Of a stretch of DNA of 64,000 bases, positions 22,718 to 31,756 are shown in pieces. The stretch is from Apostichopus japonicus. Its lineage: Eukaryota > Echinodermata > Holothuroidea > Aspidochirotida > Stichopodidae. The translations under genes and the position numbers were made by a program. The first letter of the stretch is position 1, and the number at the start of each line of letters is the position of its first letter. The stretch spans positions 20,039,265 to 20,103,264 of the forward strand of contig NC_092573.1 of assembly GCF_037975245.1 (NCBI RefSeq), in the 5' to 3' direction. Under the pieces are notes generated by a model. The model was not told where the DNA came from. It saw nothing but the letters and a program-made list of their open reading frames with translations, and made no database searches.

Positions 22718-25700
22718 GAGTAGCCTCCACCGGGATTCGAACCCGGGCCTCCCGCTTTATATGCGGACACCCTAACCACTAGGCTTTGGACGCTGATTGT
22801 TTGTCCAGAGGTTCGAAACCGGTAAGGAAGGTCGTAATTCCACTGTAGGCGTTTGTCTCCTGTATATATATATATATATATATATACATTGTTTACCATG
22901 GTTAGTGGAACCCAACTGAATACCTTTTACTGCATGTATTTTGCAACTATTGAAGAGTACATTCACTTCAGTTTTACAGATTTGCATACGCACCGGGGGT
23001 GTTGTCACCTTTTTGTTGTATTTATTTCTTTTGTATCACTGACTAAGCACCCTAGGAGACGTTTGGAGGCCTGCCAAATTTTTAATTGAAAAATACCAAA
23101 ATTAGCCGTTGTTGAAGTTGGTATTTCGAAATCCATCGTGTACACTAGCTGGTCAAAATAACCTTTCTTCTTTGTCGAAGGCCCTTATGGCATTGTTTTG
23201 TAGACAAATGAGTGATTTCAGAATTTCCACTAGTATATATCAACTTTTTTTTGTAATGGTATATAGTACTTGTCGAAAAGAAAATGTGGCGTTCCAAGAG
23301 ATTGGAAAACGCAACCAGTTTGCACCGCTTCTATCCAGTCATGCAAAGGTAGACAACCGAGGAAAATGCAATTCATTGGATTGACCTTTTCAATCTATCA
23401 AATTTTACAACGAGAACTGTTTTCCTTCTTTTTTTTTGGGTAGTACAAACAGATTCCACCGCTATCGTCGCTTTTGTTTAAAAGTATAATCGTTATTATT
23501 CCGTTGCCCTAAGTATGACCTTTTTTTCTTGAAAAAGGGTAATTTTTTTTGTTACATTGATGCATGTGTAGATAATTATTTCATTGCCCCGGCCGCCTTT
23601 CAAATTGTTTTCTAAGGACTATACGCAAAAATGTGTACCTGTTTCAATTCAACCCTTCCCTCCATTCAACTCACCTCTATAGAAAAAAATCGACTACTGA
23701 TATGCCAGAATAAACTTAACCGAAAATGTAATGCATGTGTTGGTGAACCGTGAAGTTAGTTTTTAGACTTAAAGGCACGTATATTTCAGACAACTAGTTT
23801 TTTTTTTTAAAATATGCATTCCATGATGTTTTTACTTGGTCTCTTCCGGTTACGACTGGTAACCTATTGACTCACAGTTATTCCATTTTTAACTCGATAA
23901 ATCCTCAAATAAATGCAAGAAACACTAATCTGAAATAGCAGTAAACAATCCTAATAGTTTCAGTCCATATTTCACAGAAAACAACAACAACAAAATCCGC
24001 AAAGTGTCTCTCAGAACATATGATGACTAAAATCCGACGTGTATTTCTGGGAACAGCTCTTTGTCGTATTATTGACAAAGTTGTATAGGCTATAGGCCTA
24101 TACTAACAATTGTTGTGTACGATAGACAGTTTTATCAGTGTAAAATATGTGAGTAATAACAATTATTGTGGTTCTGTGGTAACGGCATCACATGCTTAAC
24201 TGTATGATAATTCAGGTATGAAGGAAGCAAGTTCCAATCTGATACGAAATTATGCATATGTACTTGGAGTGGCAATTTATACTGCCTTCATGGGTTATCA
24301 TTTAAAACTAGAAACGACAAGGCCTAGTTGGGGGGGGGGGGGGGGAGGGGAGGTTCATTGAAGTCTGGATATTTCACTCTAGCCCCCTCCCTCCGCTCAC
24401 AAAAGTAATGACTCATCTATAACCCACACATTCCACGAAAAAAACCCACAACAAACAAACAACAAAAACTATTGGGTCACGCTTTTATTCGAAGGTAGAA
24501 CCATTGAGCTCTGTTTATAGCTCCATGGTAGAACGGAATTGATGAGAACACGTTACAAATATTCGGAAGTCAAACGTTTTGCGGAGTATGAAGTAATACC
24601 TGTTCTTAGACGTCCTATCGATGGTGACGTCAGAGGGGAGGGGGGAATCGACTCAGCAGAATTTTAATCGACGTTCTGATTTGAATATATTATTCTAGGC
24701 TGCTTTAAAGAGGATCGAACTTATATCATACTTACTTTATTATATTTAGATTCATTATTATTAATATGTAAGATATAAATAACCTCATCCCTTTATTGAT
24801 AGCTACTTGTATAATATAGTACTTTTGACTTCAAGTACGGTTTTTTTTATCAAGGGTTTTTATTGTTGTGTGCTTGCTGAAGTTATTCATACTACACTAT
24901 CTATCAGTCAAAATCAAGAATGAGACTCGGTCTCCCTGCCTTCTTCTCTTCTTTCATCCACACTCTATCCCATCCCCTCCTCCCATTAGTACCCTCTCTT
25001 CCCTTCTTTATCCACACTCTATCCCATCCCTACTCCCCGTCCTATCTTCAAGAAGCTAAGTTTTTATATGTAAATATCTATTAATGGATGAACGTGTGTG
25101 GTTATCGTAACTATTGGTGTCATCAGGAAAATGCGAGGCGAGAGAAAGGACTAGGAGTTGAAGGTATCGGAGAGGGGGGCAGGAAAAGAAGGGGTATCAG
25201 ATGGATAGAACATCCGATTCAACGGATGTTACGACAGTTAATAGCATAACATCTCAATTGATAGACAAACCACTAAATTTAACCTCAACTTCGTCCGCAC
25301 CAGCCTCTTATATCCCTCTTTGACTAAGCTTAGACACGACAAACATAATCAGTCATCACATTATCACGGCAGTATATCATTAACAATTGTTCATTTGGTA
25401 AGTCTCATCGTAAGCAAAACTATCCACACTAAGGCAGCAAATATCAAAACTTGTGACAGTTTTACTTGTTCAGTTTTTTGTTAAGACCGTGAAATTTGTG
25501 TAAATTCTAGAGATTGAGTATAACTTAATCTCCTTCGTCGAATCAGCATTATTTTGACTACAGAAATTCAACTGATCATTATCTTAAACGCTTGCCTAAA
25601 TATAAAGAGACGCTTGAGGGGGTGGAGGGGGGGGGGTAGTTGATGGTGGTAGGGGCGGCGGAAGAGGATTCAATCTGTGGGGGGAGGGGGAGGACTTCGA

Positions 25701-28515
25701 GGGGCATTAGGTCATATGATGAGGTAAATCCAGCGACGTAGCCAGGAATTTGAAAGGGGGGGGAGCCCTTTTTGCGATTGATATGGATTTTCAAAGTTGT
25801 GGGCACGACTATCTGAGCGGAGCGCCACCATCGGTTGGCGCGGAGCGTACAAGAAATTTTTTGGTTTTACAAACCCCCAGATGGCCGGAAACGGCCCTTC
25901 CCTAGTGTTCATTCTGGTTCCCTGGCCTCTTGCTAACTTGAGACACCTCATTCAATATCACTTTTAAACCCAAAAAACAAACGAGTTAAAATAGTACGTA
26001 ATTCAAAAATACATAATGTATTAAAATTAGCAAGGTACACAAGGGCGGCGGAAGCACTTTTAATCTGGGGGGGGGGCACCGACGTCAAAGGGCACTTTGC
26101 AGAAATTCGATTGGACTGATGCAGCCTGATATTTAGTACCCTTTATAAATCTTGATGTATTATCTTATTTGCGTATACACATCACTCCATCAACGCCCCC
26201 CCCCCCCCCCCCGTCTTAGTAGTCTTACTTTTCAACTTCTGATACTTGTAGATACAAATATAGGCCAGAAATGTCTTTGATACAACCATAGCCAGTATTT
26301 GTCTTTGATACAACTGTAGCTAGTAAATGTTTATCGAAAAGGCTGTTTTGGAACTTGGAACGCCGATCGTGACAACAACAGGCAACAAAGTGCTGCAGCT
26401 CTATACATACAAAGTCTGTTAATCAACGATAGGCTTATTTGACTGTGGAATGTTCTCAACTGAAATTTTATCTGCGTAAACGGGTTCTTAAGTATATTAT
26501 AAAACTGACAAGATCGTATCCTAGCCTTTTTTTTTGGCGGGTAGAGTATTGAATGAAACGGCACGCGATATGAATGACAGCCTAGATGACAGAAGAATAG
26601 GTCACCTAATTTAGCCATAATCTTGCTACGTTCATTTCAATAGTTTTTCCTGTCTAGACTCTTAAACTCGTCCAGCAAGCTTATGGATTTGAATTATGGG
26701 TGTTTTAATAAAAAAGATAACTTGGCCAAAAAAAGTGTAGGCCCAGGCCTACAGTGCTACATACTGGCTACGCCCCTGATAGTTCTAAATTAGGATTAGA
26801 TCTCTTACTGAAATATCGCTGACCTAATAAGGTGATCAAGAGTACAAGTTTTATGTAGAAAAAGGGCACATTTTTAACCTGAGGAAAAGTGGGGGGGGGG
26901 GGGGCACTTGCCCCCTGTGCCCCCCGGTTCCTCCGCCCTTGAAGGTACATGTACAAAGTAGTCTTACTTTTCAACTTCTGATACTTGTAGATACAAAGAT
27001 AGTCCAGAAATGTCTTTGATACAACTGTAGCTAGTACATGTTTAAGTTAGCCTACTAAGAGAAGGCGAGAGCTATCCGACGATTGCCATCTGATGCAAAT
27101 TTCTCAAGTGTTTTCTCAACTGAAATATTATCTGCGTAAACGGGTTCTTAACTACATGTTAAAAAACTGACAAGATCGGATTTCGGCGGGTAGAGTGTTG
27201 AATGAAACTATCGTGCTACATACTGGCTATGCCCTGATCATATGATATCAGTATCAGCAGATTTTGTTTCCTGTTTAAATTCTTTTACATATTCTTTTAC
27301 ATAATATATCAGAAAGACAAACATAGTGCTCTTTTACAAGTTTTCCAGTAGGATGATTCTTGTTTATTGTCCAATGTCTGGACTTTAATACATTTGACGA
27401 ACTTAAGTGATGGACAATATAAACTTTCATATTTTGTAATACAGCCAGATATGCAGTGGCCTAAAAACAAATATCGTTATCGCAGTGTATTAGCAGTGTA
27501 ATAATTATTTATAGGAAGTGCGTATCACGTACGATTGCTAGCTTAGCTTCATAACATGCTGTTCATGCAACAACTTAGAACGACTCATTGAACGAACATT
27601 GTCGACGTTGTTGTGCATACAGTTCGTGACATTCCATAGAGTGCGGTTAGGTAGGCAATATGTATTTTATTACGCAGTGGCCAACTGTAGGCTTGTAATT
27701 GGCTATAAGCTAAATTTAGCTAATTGCATCTGCCAAACTAAGTAAGTAGTTGAATCAGTAGGCGTGAATATTACTACGATTTCAATCGAGTTAACGGAGC
27801 TGACGAGTATTCAAGATCAAAAGAGCACTGACAAAATACCATGCTAAAAAAACGACAGTTTAAAAAAAAAAAAATCGACACTGAAAGGGGGGGGGAGCGG
27901 TCGCTCCCCCTGCTCCCCCCTGGCTACGTCCCTGGGTAAATCACAAAAGTACCGCACCTCCAATGTATTCGAGAGTATCCATTCTTTGTGTAATACAAAT
28001 ATCAAAATTTTAATGTCTTGCAGAAAAAAAGGCACTTTTAATGACTTTTTTTGTCATCTTCTGAAATTGTCAACAACAGGGCTCATTTTAAATAACACAA
28101 AATTGATTTTTTTTAATATCAAAACTGGGAAAATGCTACTGTTTATTACTAAATGTGAGCCACATCGTGTTTATGACTTGCAAGAGGCACTTGTAATGCT
28201 CCACCGCCCAGTATAGGAGGTCTACATTTGATCACAATTATTTCTCTGATTGAAACAGAACAACAACAAAAACACACTAGACATATGAAACCATGAATGG
28301 GATAAGGTCACTCTACGCGTTATATTTCTGAACTTACATATAACATTTGAGCTAAACGGGAAAACGATATTGAAAGAAGCCTTTATTAGTATTTCTTACA
28401 TACTATTCAAAAAAATTATTTTATAAAATAACTTACCGACTTTAATGACTTCACTGCTAATGCTCCCCGCGAAGATCATCAACACTAAAGCGCAAGTCCA
28501 AACATACCTTTCCAT
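9574..28515 (-). CDS. Gene B: complete divergent iGluR-like receptor, 894 aa, 11 exons
   Basis: Exons (gene order): 28437-28515, 20420-20602, 17989-18240, 16531-16709, 15632-15685, 15185-15460, 14531-14638, 13787-13924, 13438-13604, 11289-11376, 9574-10734. Together they form 2685 bp with no internal stop. Domains: signal peptide 1-22; LIVBP-like ATD to about 400; S1 about 424-545, with the ligand-carboxylate-type Arg523 in [11 protein letters not shown]1 about 560-582 then RYDPYEWR; pore loop about 610-623 with STGFWQG; M3 about 634-657; S2 with the family's Cys pair (C753, C808) and [10 protein letters not shown]4 about 829-853. Length is normal for an iGluR. Odd points: the SYTANLAAF gate is replaced by residues 649-657 (FLYLWNVNT), the Q/R site is Trp621, and the S2 Ser-Thr pair is Pro689-Ala690, while Glu740 is kept. 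The tail ends GGGDWL. The pore-loop/M3 style is AMPA/kainate-like, but the assignment is uncertain. Confidence 0.92.
10735..11288. other. Gene B intron 10, nothing seen
   Basis: Ordinary AT-rich intron; no repeat or exon-like sequence recognised. Confidence 0.5.
11289..11376 (-). CDS. Gene B exon 10: S1 QYGTLD/GEWDGAM block
   Basis: An 88-bp exon with acceptor ATCATCAG and donor GTAAGG. It encodes [20 protein letters not shown] and ends REIIDG. It is the counterpart of the G-x-Y-G ... W-x-G-M-(V/M) block of S1. The same exon exists in gene C; in gene D it is fused to exon 9. Confidence 0.88.
11845..13160 (+). repeat. AGGTCA-rich dispersed repeat (copy 1) in gene B intron 9
   Basis: After a GT-rich start, this stretch repeats phrases such as CATGTGATCCAAGGTCA and AATGTCC(A/G)TCAA. 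AGGTCA half-sites lie as direct repeats: spacing 4 at 11996-12011 and 12134-12149; on the other strand TGACCT at 12250, 12257, 12268 and 12278 (spacings 1, 5, 4), repeated at 12990, 12997, 13008 and 13018. It is internally tandem (12000-12300 resembles 12720-13030). An inverted copy occupies 38560-39895. No coding potential. Confidence 0.8.
13438..13604 (-). CDS. Gene B exon 9: first part of S1
   Basis: It encodes [20 protein letters not shown] through [20 protein letters not shown] and ends FDYQ in a split codon (phase 2). EPPFF matches the (E)EPY(V/F) opening of the S1 lobe, and LGISWDLL matches its F-x-G-x-x-x-D-L block. Relative to gene D it has an extra acidic loop. Confidence 0.88.
13787..13924 (-). 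CDS. Gene B exon 8: end of the ATD and linker to S1
   Basis: Acceptor CTGTTAG, donor GTAAGT. It encodes [20 protein letters not shown] and ends YIKIVMVP. It is 138 bp in phase 0, the same as gene C exon 8 ([20 protein letters not shown]). Confidence 0.88.
13925..14530. other. Gene B intron 7, nothing firm
   Basis: AT-rich, with a C-rich patch at about 14353-14375. No element or exon recognised. Confidence 0.45.
14531..14638 (-). CDS. Gene B exon 7: [11 protein letters not shown] segment
   Basis: A 108-bp, phase-0 exon encoding [18 protein letters not shown] and then [18 protein letters not shown]. It corresponds to the G-x-T/S-G-x-(V/I)-x-F ... G-x-R block that closes iGluR ATDs. The sequon NYT is present here and in genes C and D, suggesting a conserved N-glycosylation site. 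Confidence 0.9.
14639..15184. other. Gene B intron 6, nothing firm
   Basis: Contains a C-rich tract at 14941-14956 and an ACAACTCCCTG fragment near 15094, like the ends of other dispersed repeats in the window. No gene content. Confidence 0.45.
15185..15460 (-). CDS. Gene B exon 6: late ATD with partner Cys
   Basis: Acceptor TTTTCAG, donor GTAAGC. It encodes [39 protein letters not shown] and [19 protein letters not shown]. The AAYDAV helix is a typical LIVBP-domain feature, and the Cys is the likely partner of the exon 3 Cys. It is 276 bp, the same as gene C exon 6. Confidence 0.92.
15632..15685 (-). CDS. Gene B exon 5: WHWIFGNL mini-exon
   Basis: It encodes [18 protein letters not shown] in 54 bp, phase 0 on both sides, with acceptor TTCAACAG and donor GTAAGT. 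It is too short for ordinary ORF detection and is supported by the same mini-exon in genes A and C. Confidence 0.9.
15686..16530. other. Gene B intron 4, nothing seen
   Basis: AT-rich, no recognisable repeat or exon. Confidence 0.45.
16531..16709 (-). CDS. Gene B exon 4: ATD lobe
   Basis: Acceptor ATTTATAG, donor GTACGT. It encodes [19 protein letters not shown] through HLLVEVVNT. It is 179 bp and ends in phase 0, like gene A exon 4. Confidence 0.9.
16710..17988. other. Gene B intron 3, low-complexity patches only
   Basis: G-rich tracts at 16768-16790, 16856-16870 and 17292-17318, and a C run at 17658-17667. No exon-like or mobile sequence recognised. Confidence 0.45.
17989..18240 (-). CDS. 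Gene B exon 3: ATD core with conserved Cys
   Basis: Acceptor TTCCTCAG, donor GTTAGC (non-consensus at its third base but clearly homologous in position). It encodes [33 protein letters not shown] and [15 protein letters not shown]. It is 252 bp, phases 1 and 1. A (TAG)n tract begins 34 bp upstream of the acceptor. Confidence 0.9.
18274..18716. repeat. (TAG)n microsatellite, about 440 bp, near the exon 3 acceptor of gene B
   Basis: Long run of TAG/GTA triplets with interspersed AAG, CAG and GGT variants, ending in (TAA)n. On the gene strand it reads as a pyrimidine-rich (CTA)n/(CTT)n tract that starts 34 bp upstream of the acceptor. The apparent poly-Leu, poly-Ser or poly-Val frames over it are artefacts. 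Confidence 0.9.
18717..19440. other. Gene B intron 2 between the (TAG)n tract and the 160-bp array
   Basis: Starts with a transposon-end-like CAGGCCCGTAGCCAGG and carries a C-rich tract at 18974-18990. The rest is unique AT-rich DNA. Confidence 0.4.
19441..20385. repeat. Tandem array, six copies of a 159-163 bp unit
   Basis: Units begin at about 19441, 19604, 19763, 19922, 20081 and 20244 with GGAA(A/G)GAACCTGGGCACG. Each carries AGTCCCCTTGCATCGGGACT, which folds as a hairpin (AGTCCC/GGGACT), and GACTGTGTGATCAT. The four-base length difference comes from a TTGA insertion (units 1, 5) or similar change (6). The last unit stops 34 bp before the donor side of gene B exon 2. No protein is encoded. 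Confidence 0.9.
20420..20602 (-). CDS. Gene B exon 2: start of the ATD
   Basis: Acceptor CTGTACAG, donor GTAAGAC. It encodes [17 protein letters not shown] through SLFQSVFQ. It is 183 bp, phases 1 and 1. It is separated from exon 1 by a 7.8-kb intron, the largest in the cluster, and its donor lies just past the end of a 160-bp tandem array. Confidence 0.9.
20969..21073. repeat. (CA)n and (TA)n microsatellite
   Basis: A short CA run followed by about 80 bp of pure TA, directly abutting the first, truncated tRNA-like unit. Confidence 0.9.
21421..21493 (+). tRNA. tRNA-like sequence, copy 1 (anticodon position ACA)
   Basis: Folds as a cloverleaf: acceptor GCGTCCA/TGGAGGC (one G-G mismatch), D-arm GCCT/GGGT, anticodon stem TCCGC/GCGGG with loop GTACAGA (ACA at 34-36), T-loop TTCGAAT. 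Box A TAGCCTAGTGG and box B GGTTCGAATCC are perfect. The T-stem has two mismatches, and ACA is not a normal anticodon, so this is more likely a tRNA-derived repeat head than a working tRNA. Confidence 0.5.
21794..21866 (+). tRNA. tRNA-like sequence, copy 2
   Basis: Same sequence as copy 1, 373 bp further on, with the same T6 terminator after it. Confidence 0.5.
22167..22239 (+). tRNA. tRNA-like sequence, copy 3
   Basis: Same as copies 1 and 2, again 373 bp further on. Confidence 0.5.
22540..22612 (+). tRNA. tRNA-like sequence, copy 4
   Basis: Last full head of the array. Its downstream spacer runs into a (TA)n tract at about 22664. Confidence 0.5.
22664..22715. repeat. (TA)n microsatellite
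   Basis: Pure TA tract separating the plus-strand array from the inverted copy that follows. Confidence 0.9.
22716..22862 (-). repeat. Inverted copy of the tRNA-like repeat
   Basis: Reverse complement of the unit's front part (CCTACAGTGGAATTACGA, TTTCGAACCTCTGGAC) plus its tRNA-like head at 22723-22793, followed by another (TA)n. This head has a perfect T-stem (CCGGG/CCCGG) and anticodon-position ATA. No T-run terminator follows it. Confidence 0.8.
22723..22793 (-). tRNA. tRNA-like sequence on the minus strand (anticodon position ATA)
   Basis: Cloverleaf with acceptor GCGTCCA/TGGAGGC, anticodon loop ATATAAA, perfect T-arm, and intact box A and box B. ATA would read Tyr but normal tRNA-Tyr uses GTA, so it is treated as a tRNA-like repeat head. 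Confidence 0.45.
22863..25580. other. Gene B intron 1, middle part
   Basis: Mostly AT-rich unique DNA. Poly-G at about 24330-24352. Two near-copies of TCCACACTCTATCCCATCCC at 24957-24976 and 25011-25030. No exon-like sequence. Confidence 0.45.
25600..25950. mobile_element. GC-rich transposon-end-like repeats
   Basis: GGGGCGGCGGAAGAGG with long G runs, then GCGACGTAGCCAGGAATTTG and a G run, then CCCCCAGATGGCCGGAAACG. The last part recurs in the same orientation at about 40500-40570. Likely non-autonomous DNA transposon remnants; no coding sequence. Confidence 0.5.
26041..26945. mobile_element. Repeat bounded by inverted AAGGGCGG...CCGCCCTT ends
   Basis: Left end AAGGGCGGCGGAAGCAC with a G run; right end CCCCCGGTTCCTCCGCCCTT with a G run. 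Inside is the first copy of a duplicated segment and, near 26757, a second terminus-like CTGGCTACGCCCCTG. Looks like nested hAT-type remnants. The boundaries are my estimate. Confidence 0.4.
26217..26560 (+). repeat. Duplicated segment, copy 1
   Basis: Starts TAGTCTTACTTTTCAACTTC and ends GGCGGGTAGAGTATTG. The same order of blocks recurs at 26958-27211. Confidence 0.75.
26958..27211 (+). repeat. Duplicated segment, copy 2 (shorter)
   Basis: Starts TAGTCTTACTTTTCAACTTC and ends GGCGGGTAGAGTGTTG. It has the same blocks as 26217-26560 with an internal deletion, and is likewise followed by CTACATACTGGCTA, so the duplication includes the transposon end. Confidence 0.75.
27880..27936. mobile_element. 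GC-rich transposon-end-like repeat
   Basis: G run, GGTCGCTCCCCCTGC, then CCCCTGGCTACGTCCCTGG: another copy of the CAGGGNCGTAGCCAG-type terminus in inverted orientation. Confidence 0.4.
27937..28436. other. Gene B intron 1, proximal part, nothing seen
   Basis: AT-rich intron just downstream of exon 1; no repeat or exon recognised. Confidence 0.45.
28437..28515 (-). CDS. Gene B exon 1: start codon and signal peptide
   Basis: ATG at 28515-28513. It encodes [20 protein letters not shown], then SEVIKV, and splits a codon after one base at a GTAAGT donor. The hydrophobic core is a signal peptide. It is 79 bp long, like gene A exon 1. Confidence 0.88.
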
Positions 28516-28708
28516 GATGGAAAACTCGCAGTAATGAAATTAAAAATGTGGAATTAGAGGAACTATAAAGTTCTCCGTTTGCAAAGGCACAGAAAAAAAG
28601 AAGACATGTGTAACGTGCCCCTATGATAGGAACTTGGCAATTAGTAAATCAACAGAACACAATTATTTAGCGAAACATAACTTCTGGCAATGTATGCAAA
28701 TTGAACGT

Positions 28709-28747
28709 GGGCGGAGCATAACGTCACTGCTGTTCTTGACCAATCAG
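28709..28747. promoter_or_regulatory. Putative gene B promoter: GC-box, CRE-like, inverted CCAAT
   Basis: GGGCGG at 28709-28714, TAACGTCA at 28719-28726 (TGACGTTA on the gene strand, one base off a CRE) and GACCAATCAG at 28738-28747, all 194-232 bp upstream of the ATG. Motif order and spacing parallel gene A. Function is inferred. Confidence 0.4.
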
Positions 28748-30859
28748 AAGAGAGGTACATTTGGGTATATGCGTACTGGTTATATTTGGTTTTAGTAGTA
28801 AAGCTGCTATATAATTCTATTGTACAGTTTAAAATTCTTGTCCACGCTTCAACTAGATTTGAACTAAAGCAACAAATTCCAGAAACAGTCAGTCGAAGAT
28901 AAGAACAATGTGTGACCCCTTCGTGTATTTTAAAGACCTTTTGGTTTGTATACAAAGAGGAAGTCTGTTAGTGATCAGCAGTTTTGTGAAGTTCCAGCTC
29001 ACTGGTTAGGCTTTATTTGCAGTTTTACTTTTCAAATCATGAGCATGAAAAATAACTTGATGGTTCCCATTTTGTTTCGGGATTCCCCTCTTTTCTTCAT
29101 AGCTCTTTACATTACACAACAAGTTGCTTAAAGGTAGCTCAACCTGCCGGCGAATCCGACTAGTCTCTGGAAGAAGCGACATACAGGTTCCAATCCGGTA
29201 GGCAACTCCAATCTTGCATGATAAAGTCTCTTTTAGAAATCTGTGAGTCATAACGTTGCTGGTATTTGGACACCATTTTATTGGCGTATTGTCGTGAACT
29301 ATACATTTTGCTACATAGCCTTTATATACCCTAACAGGTCAATTGAAATAGATTGGCTTCACACTCTATACGTTTTTCTGCACACTGCCAAGGTTTGTGA
29401 GTTTTGTTAACAACTATTATATCGGTCCTACCCGGTCCTAAATATTTGTTTGAAAAGTGAGAAAAGTAACTGGGTTTTTTTTCTCTCAAAAAGTTATTAT
29501 TGACTCAGCTTTTCTAACATCCGGTTACAAGTGCATGATTTTAATCGTCACTACCAGAGTTATTCATCCATAACCAGGAATTTGAAGCTAATTTGAGGCA
29601 TTACGTATACTTTTGTAAGCTGGCTATTAGTCAGATCGACCAGTAATTCAGTTTATTCTTAAAGATCGCCAAAAAGCTTACAGAATAGTTTTTCTTTTGT
29701 TCATGTTATATGTTCTACTAAAGGATATGTATATATATATATGTATACTCTGTTAGGATATTGTTGCTGTACAATGGCATATACACGTTAGCACGATATT
29801 CGCATTATCTTCCGACATTCACATTGGGTGGCTTTTTGGCGTTCTCGGCGTGCCAAGGTGCTCATCGAATAGATAATGATGGTCTGACGTTTATCAATTC
29901 TGTTACCGATACAGTGATTGAAAAAAAAAAAAACTGTGTTTATATTTAAGCACAACAACATATATATTCACAGCAGCCACATAAACGTTTACAAGATGTA
30001 CATTTTTGGGGGAAACATAAACATATCCTTGTTTTTTTAGAATACAAACACATGTTGTTTAAAACATGTTTTGTAAGCCTTGTGGTGTACTACGAGCGTT
30101 TTTTTCTGCGAAAGAGTATTTTATCACGAAAATATGATTCTTACTTATTTTTTATTGGGGGTGGGGGGGGGGGGTTGGGGCAGGTGGTGACAATGATGCA
30201 GACCTTTAATGCTAGTTAAACGAACCGTCATGATAATTCATCGATCAAAAATGCAAGTGACAGGGGTACTTTGTAAATCTGTTCATACCTTGGTACCGGG
30301 GAGTTGTGATTCCAAAACAACTCCCTGTTGCTACTGTACTGCACGTTATTTACTCAAATACGAGTTTGGAATGTAACAAGAATGTGATACACTTAAAGTT
30401 AAACCGGATATCCACTAGAATGCACATATAACACTAAGAACTGTTATTACTCGTAGAATTATTTCACGACTTTGTGGGTATTATGACCGACAAAGTGACA
30501 CATTCATAATTTAAGTCTAAATATACCTATTCAGTTGGAAGCCTTAATCTAACATATAGTTATATATCCCAAGGCGGTTATATACCTTGATTATACCATG
30601 GAGCTTTGTTTATAGTTCCATGATTGTACGTCAAAGAGAGAGATTATATGTACAGGTGTTATTGGATAAACAGAGGCGGCGTGTTTCATGCTGAGAGTAG
30701 TATTTTGAATTGGGGAAAAAATACACAGAAGCGCGGGTGAATGCACTTTGAGCAAATACGCTTTGGTTCGTAGACGGAAGTATAAAAGCTGGTTAACATG
30801 ACGTCACCGGTGTCGCTTTTGAATGAAAGACTGCGCAATTCCATAGAACTAATAGTCGA
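28748..30859. other. Spacer upstream of gene B
   Basis: AT-rich, with poly-G at about 30160-30176 and a dispersed-repeat hairpin GGGGAGTTGT...ACAACTCCC at 30298-30325. No gene recognised on either strand. Confidence 0.45.
30298..30325. repeat. Hairpin of a dispersed repeat (GGGAGTTGT/ACAACTCCC)
   Basis: Perfect nine-base stem with a short loop. Similar hairpins stand at 48413-48442 and 62769-62790, each next to a GG(T/A)ACC- or TGGT-type flank. Confidence 0.5.
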
Positions 30860-31389
30860 CGGGAACTTGAGGAACATGGGGGAGGTAGGAATGGGTGGAG
30901 AAGGGGAAGGTGAGGTAAACACACATGCAGGTTGAAATAAGTTGTCATAAATTACAACTTTTCGATAGGGACGGGGTTGATGTCAAAACGTGTTGGTGAG
31001 AGGTGGTGAATATCCAGTCCATTATTGGAATGGGAAACTAATCTGCTTTTAATTCAGTTTGCCAGTTAACGAGATCATGAGAATTTCGCATACATATACC
31101 TATATATTGTTAGATTATAGTCGGTAAAAAAACGTCTCGTCACGTGTGAAAACACTGCACTGATCAGTCGATTGGAGTCAACAGAACAGAGTGCCGTTCT
31201 ATAGCTATAGACTTGTTATTAACTTCAGTATCTCTATAAACCAGTTTATATATCGACTTCAATGGACCGTATCAACAATTGTAACATTTATGCTGACTTC
31301 AAGACCTATATATATAAGCCTAGTATAGAATTTACAATTTTTCCTTAAGTTTACTTTAAATCAAAGCCGAATTTGCAACAGTCAGCGGG
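30860..31389 (+). repeat. Segmental duplication, copy 1
   Basis: Nearly the same sequence as 31757-32292, offset about 904 bp (for example GAGGTAAACACACATGCAGG at 30912 and 31815, AATGGACCGTATCAACAATT at 31261 and 32165). It ends in AACAGTC(A/G)GCGGGG and a poly-G run. Confidence 0.9.
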
Positions 31390-31620
31390 GGGGGGGGGGG
31401 GGGGCCGGTGTGACAGTACAGAGTGTCCCCCTGTACAAAGTGTCTCCGCGGACACTTTGTAACAGCATATTTAGTCCGGTCGGACATTATCTGCTGAAAA
31501 TTGTGTCCCACCCTCACAGCAAATATAGTCCCACCGGACGAAATGTCCTGGTACAGAATGTCCGCAAATACTTCATAGCATATTTTGTCCCGCATAAAAT
31601 TTAAGCATTTCGACATTCAA
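31390..31620. repeat. Poly-G and degenerate GTCC/GGAC repeats between the two copies
   Basis: About 20 G residues, then repeated GTACA(G/A)AGTGTCC, GCGGACACTTTGT and CCGGTCGGACATT phrases on both strands. Low-complexity, not coding. Confidence 0.6.
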
Positions 31621-31756
31621 AAGGCAATTGAGTTCATTATATCAATAATTAGAGCAGATGCATACATCAGAGTTAAATGTTACAGGAAATAAATGAGACG
31701 TTGTGCGTTGCTGCAAAACAAAAAATAGAACGGGGAAAAAAGAAGAAAAAGACGTG

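Noticed and set aside
21294-22775. Four identical 111-codon plus-strand frames
   Set aside because: They arise from the 373-bp tandem array and run straight through the tRNA-like heads; no protein similarity.
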